Shown piece by piece: positions 45,201-56,852 of a stretch of DNA of 64,000 bases (its first letter is position 1; each line of letters begins with the position of its first letter). A model generated the notes under the pieces. The model did not search any database. It saw only the letters and a list, made by a program, of their open reading frames with translations, and was not told where the DNA came from. Made by a program: the position numbers and the translations under genes. Source of the DNA: Escallonia rubra (lineage: Eukaryota > Streptophyta > Magnoliopsida > Escalloniales > Escalloniaceae); assembly GCA_033065855.1 (NCBI GenBank), contig JAVXUO010000974.1, forward strand, positions 124,001 to 188,000, given 5' to 3'.

Positions 45201-48200
45201 ATTTGCACCAATGTGTTTGTGTTCCTTTCTGTGCATAACAAATTCAGGAGGTCTTTTGCTTTCTCATAGTAGACGTTCGTTTTCAGTGCCAGCTGCAGTA
45301 TGTTTCTTACTCCATTGTATAAAACTTTGCAAATCTCAAGAGATGATGCATCAGATCTATTCCTATTGGTAAATAATAATGCCATCACGATGGCCTTGTC
45401 ATATTTCATCCTCATTCTCCATGTCATCAGAGCTAAAGCAATTGTCTGCAGTGAGCAGTTTCGCTATATTGTAGACTCTTGGACATGATAAATGATGCAT
45501 TCAGCAATGGTCTGCTATGGACTACAGACGTTCCATGCGAGTCTAGATGCACTTATCTGACTACTATTTCACCTCTTTTCTTTCCCTTTTGGTTGTAGCT
45601 CAGGGATTTCAGGAGCTTTTTTTAGCCATTTGTTCATTTTAGAAGGATTTATATGAGATGAATTATGGGTTTTAAATTAAACCTCACCTGTGAAGGCTTT
45701 TGAAAGAGTCAAGATGTCCTAACTCTTAACCCACTAAATTTATGCAGTACTGTTACCAGACTACTTATCAACTAAATTCAGCCTGATCTGCGATATAATT
45801 CATGTTTATGTTGAAAGTCAACATTGTTTTCTGTCTGTGATTTGTATTTAAAATTTCATGCTAGGGTATCTGATATGCTTTTGTCTGTGTGGTTCTAGCT
45901 CACTAATGATGTAAATAACTGATAAACTTTCCTTACTTTCTCCCCTTGGTTTAACTGATACCTTTATCTTTTAATATTATTAGAAGCGCAAAAGTTTTCG
46001 AAGGACGGGTATGAAGAACACATGCAAGTGAATCATCTAGCTCCTGCATTGCTTTCAGTATTGCTGTTGCCATCCCTTATCAGAGGCTCTCCTAGTCGAA
46101 TTGTTAACGTGAATTCTATTGTAAGTTCTATGGCATACCATCTTCTATTTTCATAGATAATGACATGTGTATTTAATATGCTTGTATGAACAGATAATAG
46201 ACATATTAACCTTTTTCGTTGTCAGTTCTTTGTCTATTTAGGTATTAATATACTCCTACGCCCTTAGGGATTTTGTAGGAACACCACTATATTGTTCATA
46301 TGGTGTCAAGACTGACAGATAGTTCATTTCTGGTGGTTTTTTGGTTTTCTGCATTAGTTTTTCCCTGCGGCACCTAAGGGAACAGCCCGTGCACACATGA
46401 TATAAAGCTCATAGAAGTCCTATCTTTCAAGCAAAACTCAAAGAAGTACTTGAGTTTTCTGCGCATTCCTCAGCATGTCCATCCTTACTAAACAACTGAG
46501 CCATGCTATACGAATTCGGACTAGGAATGAGTTAAGCAACCACCGCTAGAGACATTTCCATGGTCACAATATTTTCAGATTTTCCTATGGTTTCTGAAAG
46601 GGATACTCCTTCCCCACTGCAAGTCAAATAACAAATACTTCTTCCCATGTTTAATACCTTCATATCTAAGCTAACAGATAATTTTGATATCGTCTCCCAT
46701 TTGATCAGCATCTTTGTCTGCCAACAAACTTCATAAAACCAAAGTGATCTTCCTATAATCTAACGGGTAATGGTCAACTGTTTCAACTCTTTCAACCGTG
46801 AAATTAGTATCATCTCGCCAGTCGAAAATCATCAAACTCTTTAGCACTGAAAATTTTACTATCTCCTCCGCCTCAGTCTGTATATACTCCTACTTCTCCC
46901 ATTTGTCAACAACTATTTAAATACTTGTCCCAATAACCAAAATCCAAGATCCTGATACTAATGATAGCATCTTCAACTTTTATCAATCTCTTGATAAAGT
47001 CAACTCGAGATCTTAAAGATGGAATCTGCATCATCAAATTCAACTTTTCCACGTACATAGTACTATTCAGAATCTCAGATAGTCCTAGGATAATGGAAAA
47101 AGTACTTTTCTGTCAAATTCTTATGACAAACTTCTTAAGGTAGATGATACGATTTTAACCACTTTACTTATTCAGAAACCTTGATGTTTAACAACTAATA
47201 GAATAACCAACAATGTTGACTCCTACTAGATAAGCATATTTGTCGGCCAACAAAACCAATAGACCTAGAAGTAGAAATTCTTCAAGAGAACTGTTGCATT
47301 TGATGATGCACATTTGGAGTTGAGATTTTAGTTACCAAATCTGCATCCTTAAACAGCAAGGTAGAGATTTGTAATCTGCCAGAATTGTCATCTCCTTTGT
47401 TTTGACATATCCTTCTTTGGATGACCTCACGGGTCATTTGATGACGATAATGGCTTTGATCAGGAAAATAAAATAATTAAACTCCATGGTTTATGTTGTG
47501 GCTTTTCTCAAGGCACTCTATGCATGCAAACTACTTTTGAACAATCCTTTTGCCTTTCTTCCATCTGCTTTCAACTTCTTTCAATTATCATATATAGATA
47601 AAGAAACCTTCCATGGCTTCAAGCAGCCAAGAAAATAATAATCTTATTTATATGCATACCACAAACATCAATTACTGACTTGATGTTGTTCCTCTTGTTT
47701 CTGCTGATATCTAATTAGTCTGGCATCCTTTTTAATAAACCTAGTGCTTTTAGAAGAAACAATTCACTAACGCACAGCAGTATCCATCCACCAAGGTCAC
47801 AACCTTGCATGCCAATTGTTAGGAAACTAGAGCTATCCAAATATGTAGGATCGATCAACAGGCTCTGATTTGCAGTGTATGGCCATCTTTTGTGCTTGAG
47901 AGAGAAATTAAGAGGTTAAGGCATGAGGTTCTGAGAGTGACCTCCTCCTTCTGGTCCCTTCTTAAATTATTTGTGTTGTTGATTTATTCAGTTGAACAAA
48001 AAAATTTCTTTCCGTAGTCATCAGTTCTGTTCTCTCAATTTATAGTATTTGGCTTGGTGTGTTTCTAGCACTAGCAAAGCAGGTGTCATTGCTGCGATGA
48101 AAAGTAGAGGAAATTTTATCTCATTCTTACAGTTGATATCATGCATGCGACATTTCCTTTAACTACATAATTTTGGTTACCTGCATCATCAAACTTAACC

Positions 48201-51200
48201 GTCCTTTTGAAGTTATGATGTTAAGTGCCCCCCTTGGTGTTACCTGATAATGGTTCTGTTCTCTAGGGTACGTAGTTCGTCAGTTTGTGGGTGTGCTCTT
48301 ACGTGGGTGTGCTGTACGTGAGAGAGAGGCTTTGTTGGTTCACTATTTGGGGTCCTGGTTCACTGACGATCGCTTCTTTGGTTCTCTCTGACAGGATATA
48401 TATATATAGTTGTATGGATTTGTACGTAGATATATGTATACATCACTTTGCTTGCCAAGAAAGGTAAGGGTAAGAAGAGAGAACGAACATCTATTAACTA
48501 ATGGTTATCTGCTTCTTCGTACTAAATTCAATAAAGTGTTAGTTACACCCATGTTCCTGAGGTTACGGTGAAATTACATGCGCGTTCATTAGTTTCTAAA
48601 AATAACACTTATGTCCATTGACGAAACGGAAAACAGAAGTACATAACGGTTTGGACGAAATGACCATATTGCCCATGACTTAAAAGGTAAATTCTTGAAA
48701 TGCCATCCCTTTCATCTCTCACACCCAGCTGCCGCCTTCACCACCGTTCCCTCCCTCCCCCTACATGCCGCTGCCTCCTCTTACCACCCACGAGCGCGCC
48801 CCCTCCCGTACCCGCTCCATCAACAGCCTCTTCACCTTGCTCCATCCCCTCCTCGGCTAACTCCTTGCCTCTTTCCTGACCACCCTCATTCACCACCACC
48901 TCAACTTCCTCTTTGACAGCGTCACATATTCATTTGCTCGAAGGCTCCACTACTACCGCCGTCGCTGTCAAAAGCTCCTATCTTTGTCCCTGAACCCTCT
49001 TTCCCTAACTCGTCCCCACCAACGCCATCGACAAACACATGGGACCCCACACACACACACACACTGTAATCGACGTTGATGTCGTCAACGGAAATGTTGC
49101 TGCTTAGTTCTTAGGGTTCTCCTAAACAAATCCCACCAACAGACGGCGGCCATTTGAGCTGAAGGTTTGGAGGGTTTCGATTTCGATGAAGTTGTGAACA
49201 AATCTGGGGGTTTAAAGCAAGGATTTTAGTTGGGGGGAGGATGTGGCTGCGGTGGAGTGGGATGAGGAAGGGGCATGCTATGTGTTGGGGTGAGGAAGGG
49301 GGTGGCAGCGGGGTGGGGGAGTGAGGGGGTGGCAGCTGTTAGAGTTAAAAGATGGAGGGAGGGAAGGAGGGTGGGGGAGGGAGGGAGGGAGGGAGAGAGA
49401 GAGAGAGGGTATGAAACCCTAATTTGGAATTTAGGGTTCCAAATCCTAATTTTAAAAATTAGGGTTGTAATCTTTATATAGTGTATATATAGCACAAGGG
49501 CCGTATTGGCATTTATATAATACGTATTCATGACATCGGCAATAAAGTACACTTATTTTAAGGGATTCATGACGGATGGACACTGCTGTTACCTTTTCAA
49601 AGTTGTTGGTCACTGTCTATTACCTTTTAAAACTTAAGGCCCCGTACGCTTACCATATTCGTTTTCTGTTTTTAGCAATGATGATGAAAAAGATTCTTTT
49701 TTTGCGTACTTTTACCATTTTCTGTTTTCGTTTTGGATAAAATTACTCAAATAGTAACAAAAAACTGAAAACACCTAAAAGGTGTTTTCAGCTTTTTTCA
49801 CTCAAACTTAACCCAATATAAGAAAAAATAGCTAATTTTTTTTTTGTGAAAATGATAAAAGTACAGGAACGGATTTTCAAACTGAATATGAAAATCATGA
49901 AAATGAAAACAGAAAACAAATATGGTAAGCGTACGGGGCCTAAGTCTCCTTGACTATAATTTCACCCTAACCTCAGGGACATGTGTAATTTACCCTTAAA
50001 TAAAATACTATTTTATAAAAAAATTGGTATGCACATTTTCGTTTCTCTGGATTTAGAGTACAAGTACGCTAGAGTACCATGTATCGGGTCGCAGTACCAG
50101 TACGCTAGAGTACCATGTATCGGGTCGCAATACCAGTACACTAGAGTACCATGTATCGGGTCGCAGGTACAGGCTCGTGGGACGCTGGGGGGAGGGGACT
50201 TGGGTAACTCTGGCCCCCTTAACCAAGTTGGAAAAGGAATAGGAAAATATCTTTATAGTAAAAAAGGTTACTTTGATGTTGCATTTTATGGCCTCTTTTG
50301 AAGCCTCTATTCCTTCCGTTGAGTGTTCTTCACCACTTTTCTTTATTAGGAAATTTTCAATATTGTTTTAGAGAAAAAGTAATATTAATGCTACCTATCA
50401 AGCTCTGTGTAGTTATGATGGGTCTAGTATCATCATCTGGCTGCATGTATTTTAAACTTATTACCATAAACAATACCTTGATAAACTCAGTCTCTTGCAA
50501 TCGCTTGTGGTACATTGATATGTCAATTTGCTGGTCCGAATTTGCCATATGTAATTTGTTTATATTTTTGGTGACTTGCTAATTAGTCTCATCTGGAGCA
50601 CCTGAAAACCTAAGACTAAGAGCAGTCTTTTTCCAATTTTCAGATGCATCACCTTGGATTTGTTGACACTGAAGATATGAATGTTGTTACCGGGAAAAGA
50701 AAGTACACAAGTTTAGTAGGTTACTCCAGCAGCAAGCTAGCACAGGTGAGCTGAGAATTTTAGAATTTGATGATGATGTTAATGTTTCTGCAAGCAGTAC
50801 AGAGTTGAGAGGCTCCCTTTCTCTTTTTATGTCTGTTTTGCTAATATTTTTTTAGTGTTCCAGAATTTCTATATTCTAATTAGAGATTACTGATAGCACT
50901 AAGCATTGTCTTTCATATTTCTTGCTCAAAGTCTACTTATGCATTCTTTGATAGCTTAAGCTTTCAGAGCAACTGGTTACTTAGCAATTTATGGTTCATC
51001 ACTCCTTGGTGATTGTCACATGGATGATCACCTGGGAATGATCCTTAAAAGAGTGGTCAGTTGTTCAAAGATGGTCCCTGCATAAAATATGTGCACTTTA
51101 TTGAGTGAGTTCAATATCACAAGCGTTCACATAATTCTGTAGGGACCTTTTCCATATTTATTGGTGTAAATGAACGGTTGTAGGTATTAGGGCTGGATTT

Positions 51201-54200
51201 CTTTCATTTCATAATAAAAATATGCTCAGACTACTTATTGATTAATTGTTTGTGCACATATTGGTCAATCATATGCTGAGGTCTTGGAGTAATATAACAA
51301 GAATGAAGGGTAGAATTACTTCTTTGTGTGATGAATGATTAAAATATTGCAGAGAGGACCTTAAGGTGGCAGTTGACTTGCAGGTAATGTTCAGTAGTGT
51401 TCTCCACCAACGGCTGCCTGCTGAAGCTGGTATAAACGTAGTATGCGTATCTCCTGGAATTGTCCATACGAATGTTGTAAGTCTTTCTAATTATCTTGAG
51501 CTTTACAGTTCATTAATATTTGCTACATACTATAGGATTTTGAAAGTATGCGTTTCCCAGCAGCAAACAGCTCTCAAAGATGTAAAAAGGGCTCTCAGAT
51601 CTGATGAGTTTAAAATCTTCTTTCTATTTTCAATGTTTTTGAATTGGTTTGTAAATCAAGCAAAAAGAAATTGATTGGGACCTCCATGTTCGGCAGCTCT
51701 TTTGAAGCTCAAAAGTATCTGGTCTGGTGTTGGTGTATTATTATTAGAATTCGTCTAACTATGGTAAAGGAGTGGTCAGGTATTTGCTGAAGGAATGCTG
51801 ATGTTAGTTACATGTGTAAACTACTAATTTCCCTTCTGAGGGCTGACTTCTTTACTTATCTTTTATTTGTTGGTTCTTGGTCAACCATCTTCAGTGACTT
51901 TAGGGGTGCAAGGGTTTCAACCCAACCCGAGAAAATGTAACCTTTTAAAAGCCCATCTCAACCCGACCCAACTTGGGCTTTTTGCATAAAAAAGCCCAAT
52001 CCGGCCCAACCCAAGTAAAAATGCTACAGGCTGGGTTTCAACCCAACACAACTAACATCTAATTAATCTTTTGTCTTTCATTTGTGAATGAATAATTTTC
52101 CTCAATGCGTTTCATTATCTAAAGACTAGCATGATTCGCATTTGACTTATTAGATAATACTTTAATCTTTGATAAATGAAAAGTTTTATTTATCTAGTCA
52201 AAAGATAAATTACAATATTATAAAGAAATCTTTCAGGATTAACCACTAAACAAACACATAGCTCGGACATTAAAGGCAACTAATAAACTTCATTCCAATT
52301 AAAAGATAAATGGACATCAACGTGTGTAGAGGGGGGAAACAAGCAATAAGCTAAAACACTTAATACAACAGATCCCCTCCCACTTCAACTCATCCATGTT
52401 TTTAAACCACATGAGAAGTACAAAAGCCATTAACAAAAGGTTCTAGTATTCTGAAAGCAGAAATAAAATTCCAAGCCACTTTGTGAAGACACCAAACCTT
52501 GCCAACAAACTCGGTAGTTGCTGCCTCCTCCTGCACAAAAAAAAAAAAAAAAAAAAGAGAGAAAGAAAAACCAACACTGAAAACCCAAAACTCCAAAATG
52601 ATTTCAAACAGACCCCAAATTAATAATCTATGTTTTTGCACTGACTTTTCTCCTAAAGTCAGCTTGTTTGGTAAGGCAAGGTCATGTTTGTTATAACATA
52701 ATCTGTTGACATGATTTGAAACTGGTCCAGATTTTTTTACCACCTAATTAACAATGCATAGTTTGTTATACATGATTAAGTAAATACCAGTGATTCATTT
52801 CAGTTGCTTTATTGATTCTGATTTGGTTTGAAGGTTCTTCATAGTTTGTAACCATTTGGGTTCCCTACAGCTGAAAAGTCATATCCCACTTTGGATATTT
52901 TAAGCAGACTCATGAACACTTAATCAGCCATTCAAACTCCGACCAACACCCCAAGCCATTTCAGCAATTCAAACCATGATCAAGAAACATAGCCTTCAAA
53001 TTCATGTAAAGCAAATATTTGGCAAGGATGAGTAAACAAGAAGATAAGTTGCATGCTCTAACTGCTCGTAGTCTTTGGAATTTTAACCTTCTTAGTTGAC
53101 CATCATTGGTCTTTCAAGTCCATTGGAACCCAATAACCTTAATTCCAGGAACTACAGATTATCTACATGTTAACGCTCCTAAGTTACTTGCACCTAAACC
53201 ACTACCAGAGAAAGCATATCAGTGAATGGTAGCATCTAGTTTCACATAATCCAACCATAAGTTTATGAAAGCATATTAAGTTTCAAGTTTTACTCTAATC
53301 CTCCCTATATTCCTGGCTTAGATCGTGTCAACCAAACCAGATACCGGCAGGCTAAGGGTTACCCTTTTGCAGCAACACTCAATTTGAAGTGCTAACACGG
53401 GTTTAAATAAAGCAAGCATAGAGAAAATATTACAGCTAATAAGTTCTCTATAGCTCCAAAACTGACCATAAAGAGATGTTGGTATAATAGAGCAAATATT
53501 ACAGCTAGATTTCACCACCCAGATCAACGAAAAAGTTCTATTCCTAGACCATAATAATGTCTAATCAATGTCTAATGAAGCAAGCATAGAGAAAATATTA
53601 GGGCAAAACTTGGATGGTTTTGAAGCAAAACAATTTGTTCAGTAATAGCTAAAATTTTAGGCTATATAGAGTCTTAATTGCTACTATAAAACAAGCAAAA
53701 TGGTAAATGGTTGCATTGTTAATCTTAATCAACCACATACACCTCCTCAAGGAAATATCACAAAGAATTTGATATTTAACTAAGTTAACCTCTGTCACAA
53801 ACCAAATAAAATATGACCTTCATCCTCGGCCTCACGGGGATACTCATGTTTTGCTAAATTCAGAAACACAAAATGAAATCATTCAACGGAAAAATAAAGA
53901 AAGAGAAGTCAGCCAAAAAGGTCAAGAACAAAACTGGGAGAGAAAATATAGAGTTTTTTATAGTGAAGCCTCAGGTTTTAGACATGGGTATAGTCAAGTA
54001 ACTCGAGCTGTAGAACCAGAAGAAGGTTATAGAAGAAGGGGAGGAAGAGATGCTTGCAATCACATCTGTGATGGATGTAACTCTCATATACAAAGCCAAT
54101 TGGACAATAAATAACCCTTCAAAATGAAGCCAAAACCTGGGGAAGTAGGAGCCGGCCTCACAGTGAACAGTGACGCAGCCACTGTGTCTTCGTCGGAGAA

Positions 54201-56852
54201 GCAGGAGCTGACTGTCGGGGAACCCTAGAAATTGATTTGGGCAAAATTGGCTACTGCTTTCTGCCGACTGTCGGGGAAAGAGAGATTGAAGGGAACTTCG
54301 TTGACTTGGGCTTTTTTTTTTTTTTTTGGGGGTTAGGATGGGTTAGCTTGGTTTTGATGGGCTTGACCCAATTTAGTACATTTAAATATTTACCCAACTC
54401 AGACCAACCCACTTTTAAATTAATTGGGTTTGATAGGTTAAAGTTTGTCCATATCTGAGCTGGGTTGGTTAAACCCCATTCTGACCCAACCCAAATTGCA
54501 GCCTTAGTGACTTAGATGCTGCCTACAGACCAGAAAGCTGAAATTTGGGTCACAAGAAATAGTCTCCTGCTCCGCTTTTAAAGTATTCAAACTGAGTTCT
54601 GCCATTACTGGTTGTCCACTGGATTTCAAATTTGGGTCTCCTGTACTCAGTTTTTAGCTTTTTTTCTGATTGAAGAAAAAAGTGGATTTACTGTTCAATC
54701 TCAGAAGTTTAAAGAGAATACAGTTCATAATAAGAAAAAAACCTAAATCCTTATTTCTGATTCGGTCCTTCCCCGTATGTCTGTTCATCCGCCTAGACAT
54801 TGAATATCAATTAGTCACTCTATCTTAGAATAAATTCTTGTAAAAGTGAGGTGAATACCTCATATTAGGATATGTTTGGTGGAAGCTATATGTATATAAG
54901 TTTTAAACATGCAGTTTATGATACTTAGTGGATTTTGTCACATTCTATTTGTGTTCTTAATTTTTCTAAATGCAGGCAAGGGATCTTCCTAAAATTGTTC
55001 AAGCTGGTTATAACCTGATTCCCTACTTTATTTTTAATGCCGAAGAAGGTAATTCTTCTTAACTGTTATTAGGTTTTTGTTGGTACTGCATCCTTGATTA
55101 TATAGCTATAAGATGTCATTGTCATATGCACATTGGTGAGCACAAATATGTCCTGTCGGTGAATAAGAGTTCATCTTTTTTCCCCCTCTTTCTGCTTGCC
55201 TAGTATAGGAAGTGCCCAAAACACCATCCTCTACTCTGGGCAATGTATAAGCACCAGTGGTAGAATCAATAGGTCGCTGCCCACAGCTTTAAATCACATC
55301 AGATATGTCAGCTTGTTTAATCTAGTATCTGATTACTTCAGTTTAGAAACCATTGTTTCTAGTAGAAAAATGTGGTTCCAGAAGATCAATAGCCAATAAA
55401 TATGAGGAACCATTTCCTTTTGAACACTTGATTACATTTTTAGCTTCTTAATATTGTTGCTGTGGTGGTGTAGCTTCGTATGTGGTTTTCATTTCCCTGA
55501 TTAAACTTCTTTACTTGCAAAAGAAATCACTGGAGTAGATGCAGTCAGTTTGGTTGGTACCTTGCGGAAGACTGAATTTTCACGGGCTTGAAAGTTTTTG
55601 CTTTTCATCACGACACAATCAAGATCAACATCAAGATGCAGACCAGCCTTTTAACCCATTTCATACCCCAATTTCATGCCTCCAGCACTTTTCAAACCCA
55701 GGATGCAACTCAGTAGTGGTTGTGCTCGTGGTGGGTCGAATTTGGTATAGGGGTTTGACGGAGAATATTATTCTGAGATGAGGTTATATGCTTGAAATAA
55801 AAGCATTCTAGTTCCGTCATATTAAGTGTTGACTACCAGGGGTATATTAGGATTTTCTTACTTGGATTTTTGTCGGGTCCAATCTTTTGTAGTTGAGTGG
55901 GTCAATTTTATAGTTGATACCTGAGGGGGTCAACCCAGAAAACCCGACATAGTTGAGGGGGGCTTACCGTGATTACCCCTTTTAAAAGCAACTCTAACTG
56001 GAAAAAGAGTGTCAATTTAGATGCTTCGCTGGTCATGCTTCTTTGATGCGATTGCTAACTACAAGAGCATACCAAATCAGAATAAGACTGAAAACCATGT
56101 ACTCTATACATTCAGAGCTGCTGGATGAGTTATTATCTTACAAAGTTTTTTGAGATCAATGATAGGAAAAAATCTTGGCTGCAACCCAGCATGCAGGAAG
56201 AACCTACAACCCACCATATAGCGACAAGACAATTAATGGCCATTAAATATGTTTAGTGGCATTTGATTAGTGACGCCGAATAAAGTGCTGTTAAGATTTG
56301 TCACTGAAGGTTTTCGCCAAAATGCCACTAACCATGTTTTGTAAACATTCGTTGCGACTATATGGGGGTTTGCAGGGTTAAACTTGTCCTCATAATTATA
56401 AAATGATGCAGTTAATGAGCTTTCTGACACATGCTGGGTAAATTGATATAATTCCCCATCCCCCCCCCCCCCCCCGCCAACCGCACCCCCACACCCACAC
56501 CCACAACAAACGCACACACCCCAGGAAAACCACATATTTCAAAGTATTATTCTGGGTTCAAGACAATGTTTTTCCTGTACACTCGACAGGGTCTAGGAGC
56601 GCCCTTTTTGCGGCCACTGATCCTCAAGTTCCCGAGTACTGTGAGATGTTGAAAGCAGATGATTGGCCTGTGTGCGCTTTCATTTCTCATGATTGTCGTC
56701 CGACAAATCCCTCTGAAGAAGCGCACAGTGTTGAAACTTCTTACAGGGTGTGGGAGAAGACATTAGAGATGACGGGTCTTCCTTCAGATACGGTAGAGAG
56801 GCTCATAGAAGGGGAAGAAGTTAAATGTAGATATGGGGCTCACGAGGGTTAG
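42287..56852 (+). CDS. FEY: FEY-type short-chain dehydrogenase/reductase
   Basis: Eight exons join in frame to 387 residues: 42287-42543, 44163-44283, 44474-44591, 45984-46120, 50644-50745, 51384-51476, 54976-55048, 56590-56852 (TAG). All seven introns are GT-AG. Rossmann motif TGSTSGIG at residues 74-81, NNAG at 157-160, Ser210 in VNVNS, and the catalytic pair Y238-SSS-K242. The N-terminus has a basic K-V repeat and an amphipathic segment WARGWLNLIYEMLFQRI. The sequence closely follows, from memory, Arabidopsis FEY (FOREVER YOUNG), an NAD(P)-binding reductase needed for normal shoot meristem and leaf development; its substrate is not known. Length fits the family (about 375-390). No stop or frameshift is seen, despite transposons in introns 4 and 6. 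The start was chosen because it opens the only frame into the conserved region. Confidence 0.93.
42341..42373 (+). repeat. Hexamer repeat in FEY exon 1
   Basis: GTAAAG/GTGAAG-type units (AAGGTAAAGGTAAAGGTGAA and on) encode KVKVKVKVK at about residues 20-28. This is a coding microsatellite likely to vary in length. Confidence 0.8.
42544..44162 (+). other. FEY intron 1
   Basis: 1.6 kb, AG|GTATGC to TTAACAG. 43260-43570 carries repeated GTGTCCG / TGTCGGATAC / CATGTCC words in both orientations that look like an old MITE, but no terminal repeats could be fixed. Confidence 0.6.
48536..49995. mobile_element. Non-autonomous Mutator-like element, possible Pack-MULE
   Basis: The ends GTGTTAGTTACAC and GTGTAATTTACCC are inverted copies. 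The similarity continues about 40 bp inward (CCTGAGGTTACGGTGAAATT versus CCTGAGGTTAGGGTGAAATT). The 9-bp flanks TTCAATAAA (48527-48535) and TTAAATAAA (49996-50004) differ at one base, as a Mutator TSD should. The interior 48700-49420 is unusually GC-rich and CT/CC-rich, the signature of captured genic DNA. No frame is convincing. A Tourist-like MITE is inserted at 49637-49940. Confidence 0.75.
49637..49940. mobile_element. Tourist-like (PIF/Harbinger) MITE
   Basis: 304 bp. It starts GGCCCCGTACGCTTACCATA and ends with the inverse (TATGGTAAGCGTACGGGGCC), a terminal inverted repeat of about 35 bp with very few mismatches. TAA flanks both sides (49634-49636 and 49941-49943), the 3-bp TSD of this superfamily. 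No coding capacity. It is nested inside the Mutator-like element, so it is the younger insertion. Confidence 0.88.
50064..50170. repeat. 36-bp tandem repeat, three units
   Basis: Units start at 50064, 50100 and 50136 and share GAGTACCATGTATCGGGTCG. They read as a repeated YARVPCIGS peptide in one frame, a by-product of the period. Confidence 0.9.
51901..54505. mobile_element. Non-autonomous hAT transposon, TSD AGTGACTT
   Basis: The left end TAGGGGTGCAAGGG and right end AATTGCAGCCTT are inverted hAT-type termini. Both ends are bordered inside by copies of AACCCAACCCGA / GGGTTGGGT motifs. The 8-bp sequence AGTGACTT flanks both sides exactly (51893-51900, 54506-54513). No transposase is present. 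On the minus strand, a T-rich tract and TTGTGCAG acceptor (to 52531) precede an open stretch 52530-52402 (EEAATTEFVGKVWCLHKVAW), possibly a captured terminal exon. A C-rich, TCTCCGACGAAG-type segment near 54200 may be a captured leader. Confidence 0.85.
52402..52530 (-). pseudogene. Possible captured exon in the hAT element
   Basis: Follows a long poly-T and GTGCAG acceptor on the minus strand. It is 42 codons open to TAA, ending GFCTSHVV. Composition is protein-like, but I recognise no family. Confidence 0.3.
55838..55982. mobile_element. MITE-like repeat in FEY intron 7
   Basis: GGGGTATATTAG on the left and GTGATTACCCC on the right are weak inverted ends. Inside are TTGAGTGGGTCAATTTTATA and CTGAGGGGGTCAACCC, which resemble repeats common at Mutator-like ends. 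Borders and TSD are not established. Confidence 0.35.
56460..56475. repeat. Poly-C run before FEY exon 8
   Basis: Sixteen C followed by CCAACCGCACCCCCACACCC. It lies about 115 bp upstream of the last exon's acceptor; a likely slippage and sequencing-error site. Confidence 0.85.

Larger units (their letters stand above)
46121..50643 (+). other. FEY intron 4 (4.5 kb)
   Basis: ATT|GTAAGT to TTTTCAG. It holds a Mutator-like element (48536-49995) with a nested MITE, and a 36-bp repeat (50064-50170). 46130-48530 is AT-rich without a supported gene. Confidence 0.8.
51477..54975 (+). other. FEY intron 6 (3.5 kb)
   Basis: GTT|GTAAGT to AATGCAG. Most of it is the hAT element 51901-54505; without it the intron would be about 0.9 kb. 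Confidence 0.85.

Noticed and set aside
48695-48916. 73-codon proline/histidine-rich frame in intron 4
   Set aside because: Composition-driven by C-rich DNA in the Mutator-like element. Treated as possible captured sequence and not as a gene.
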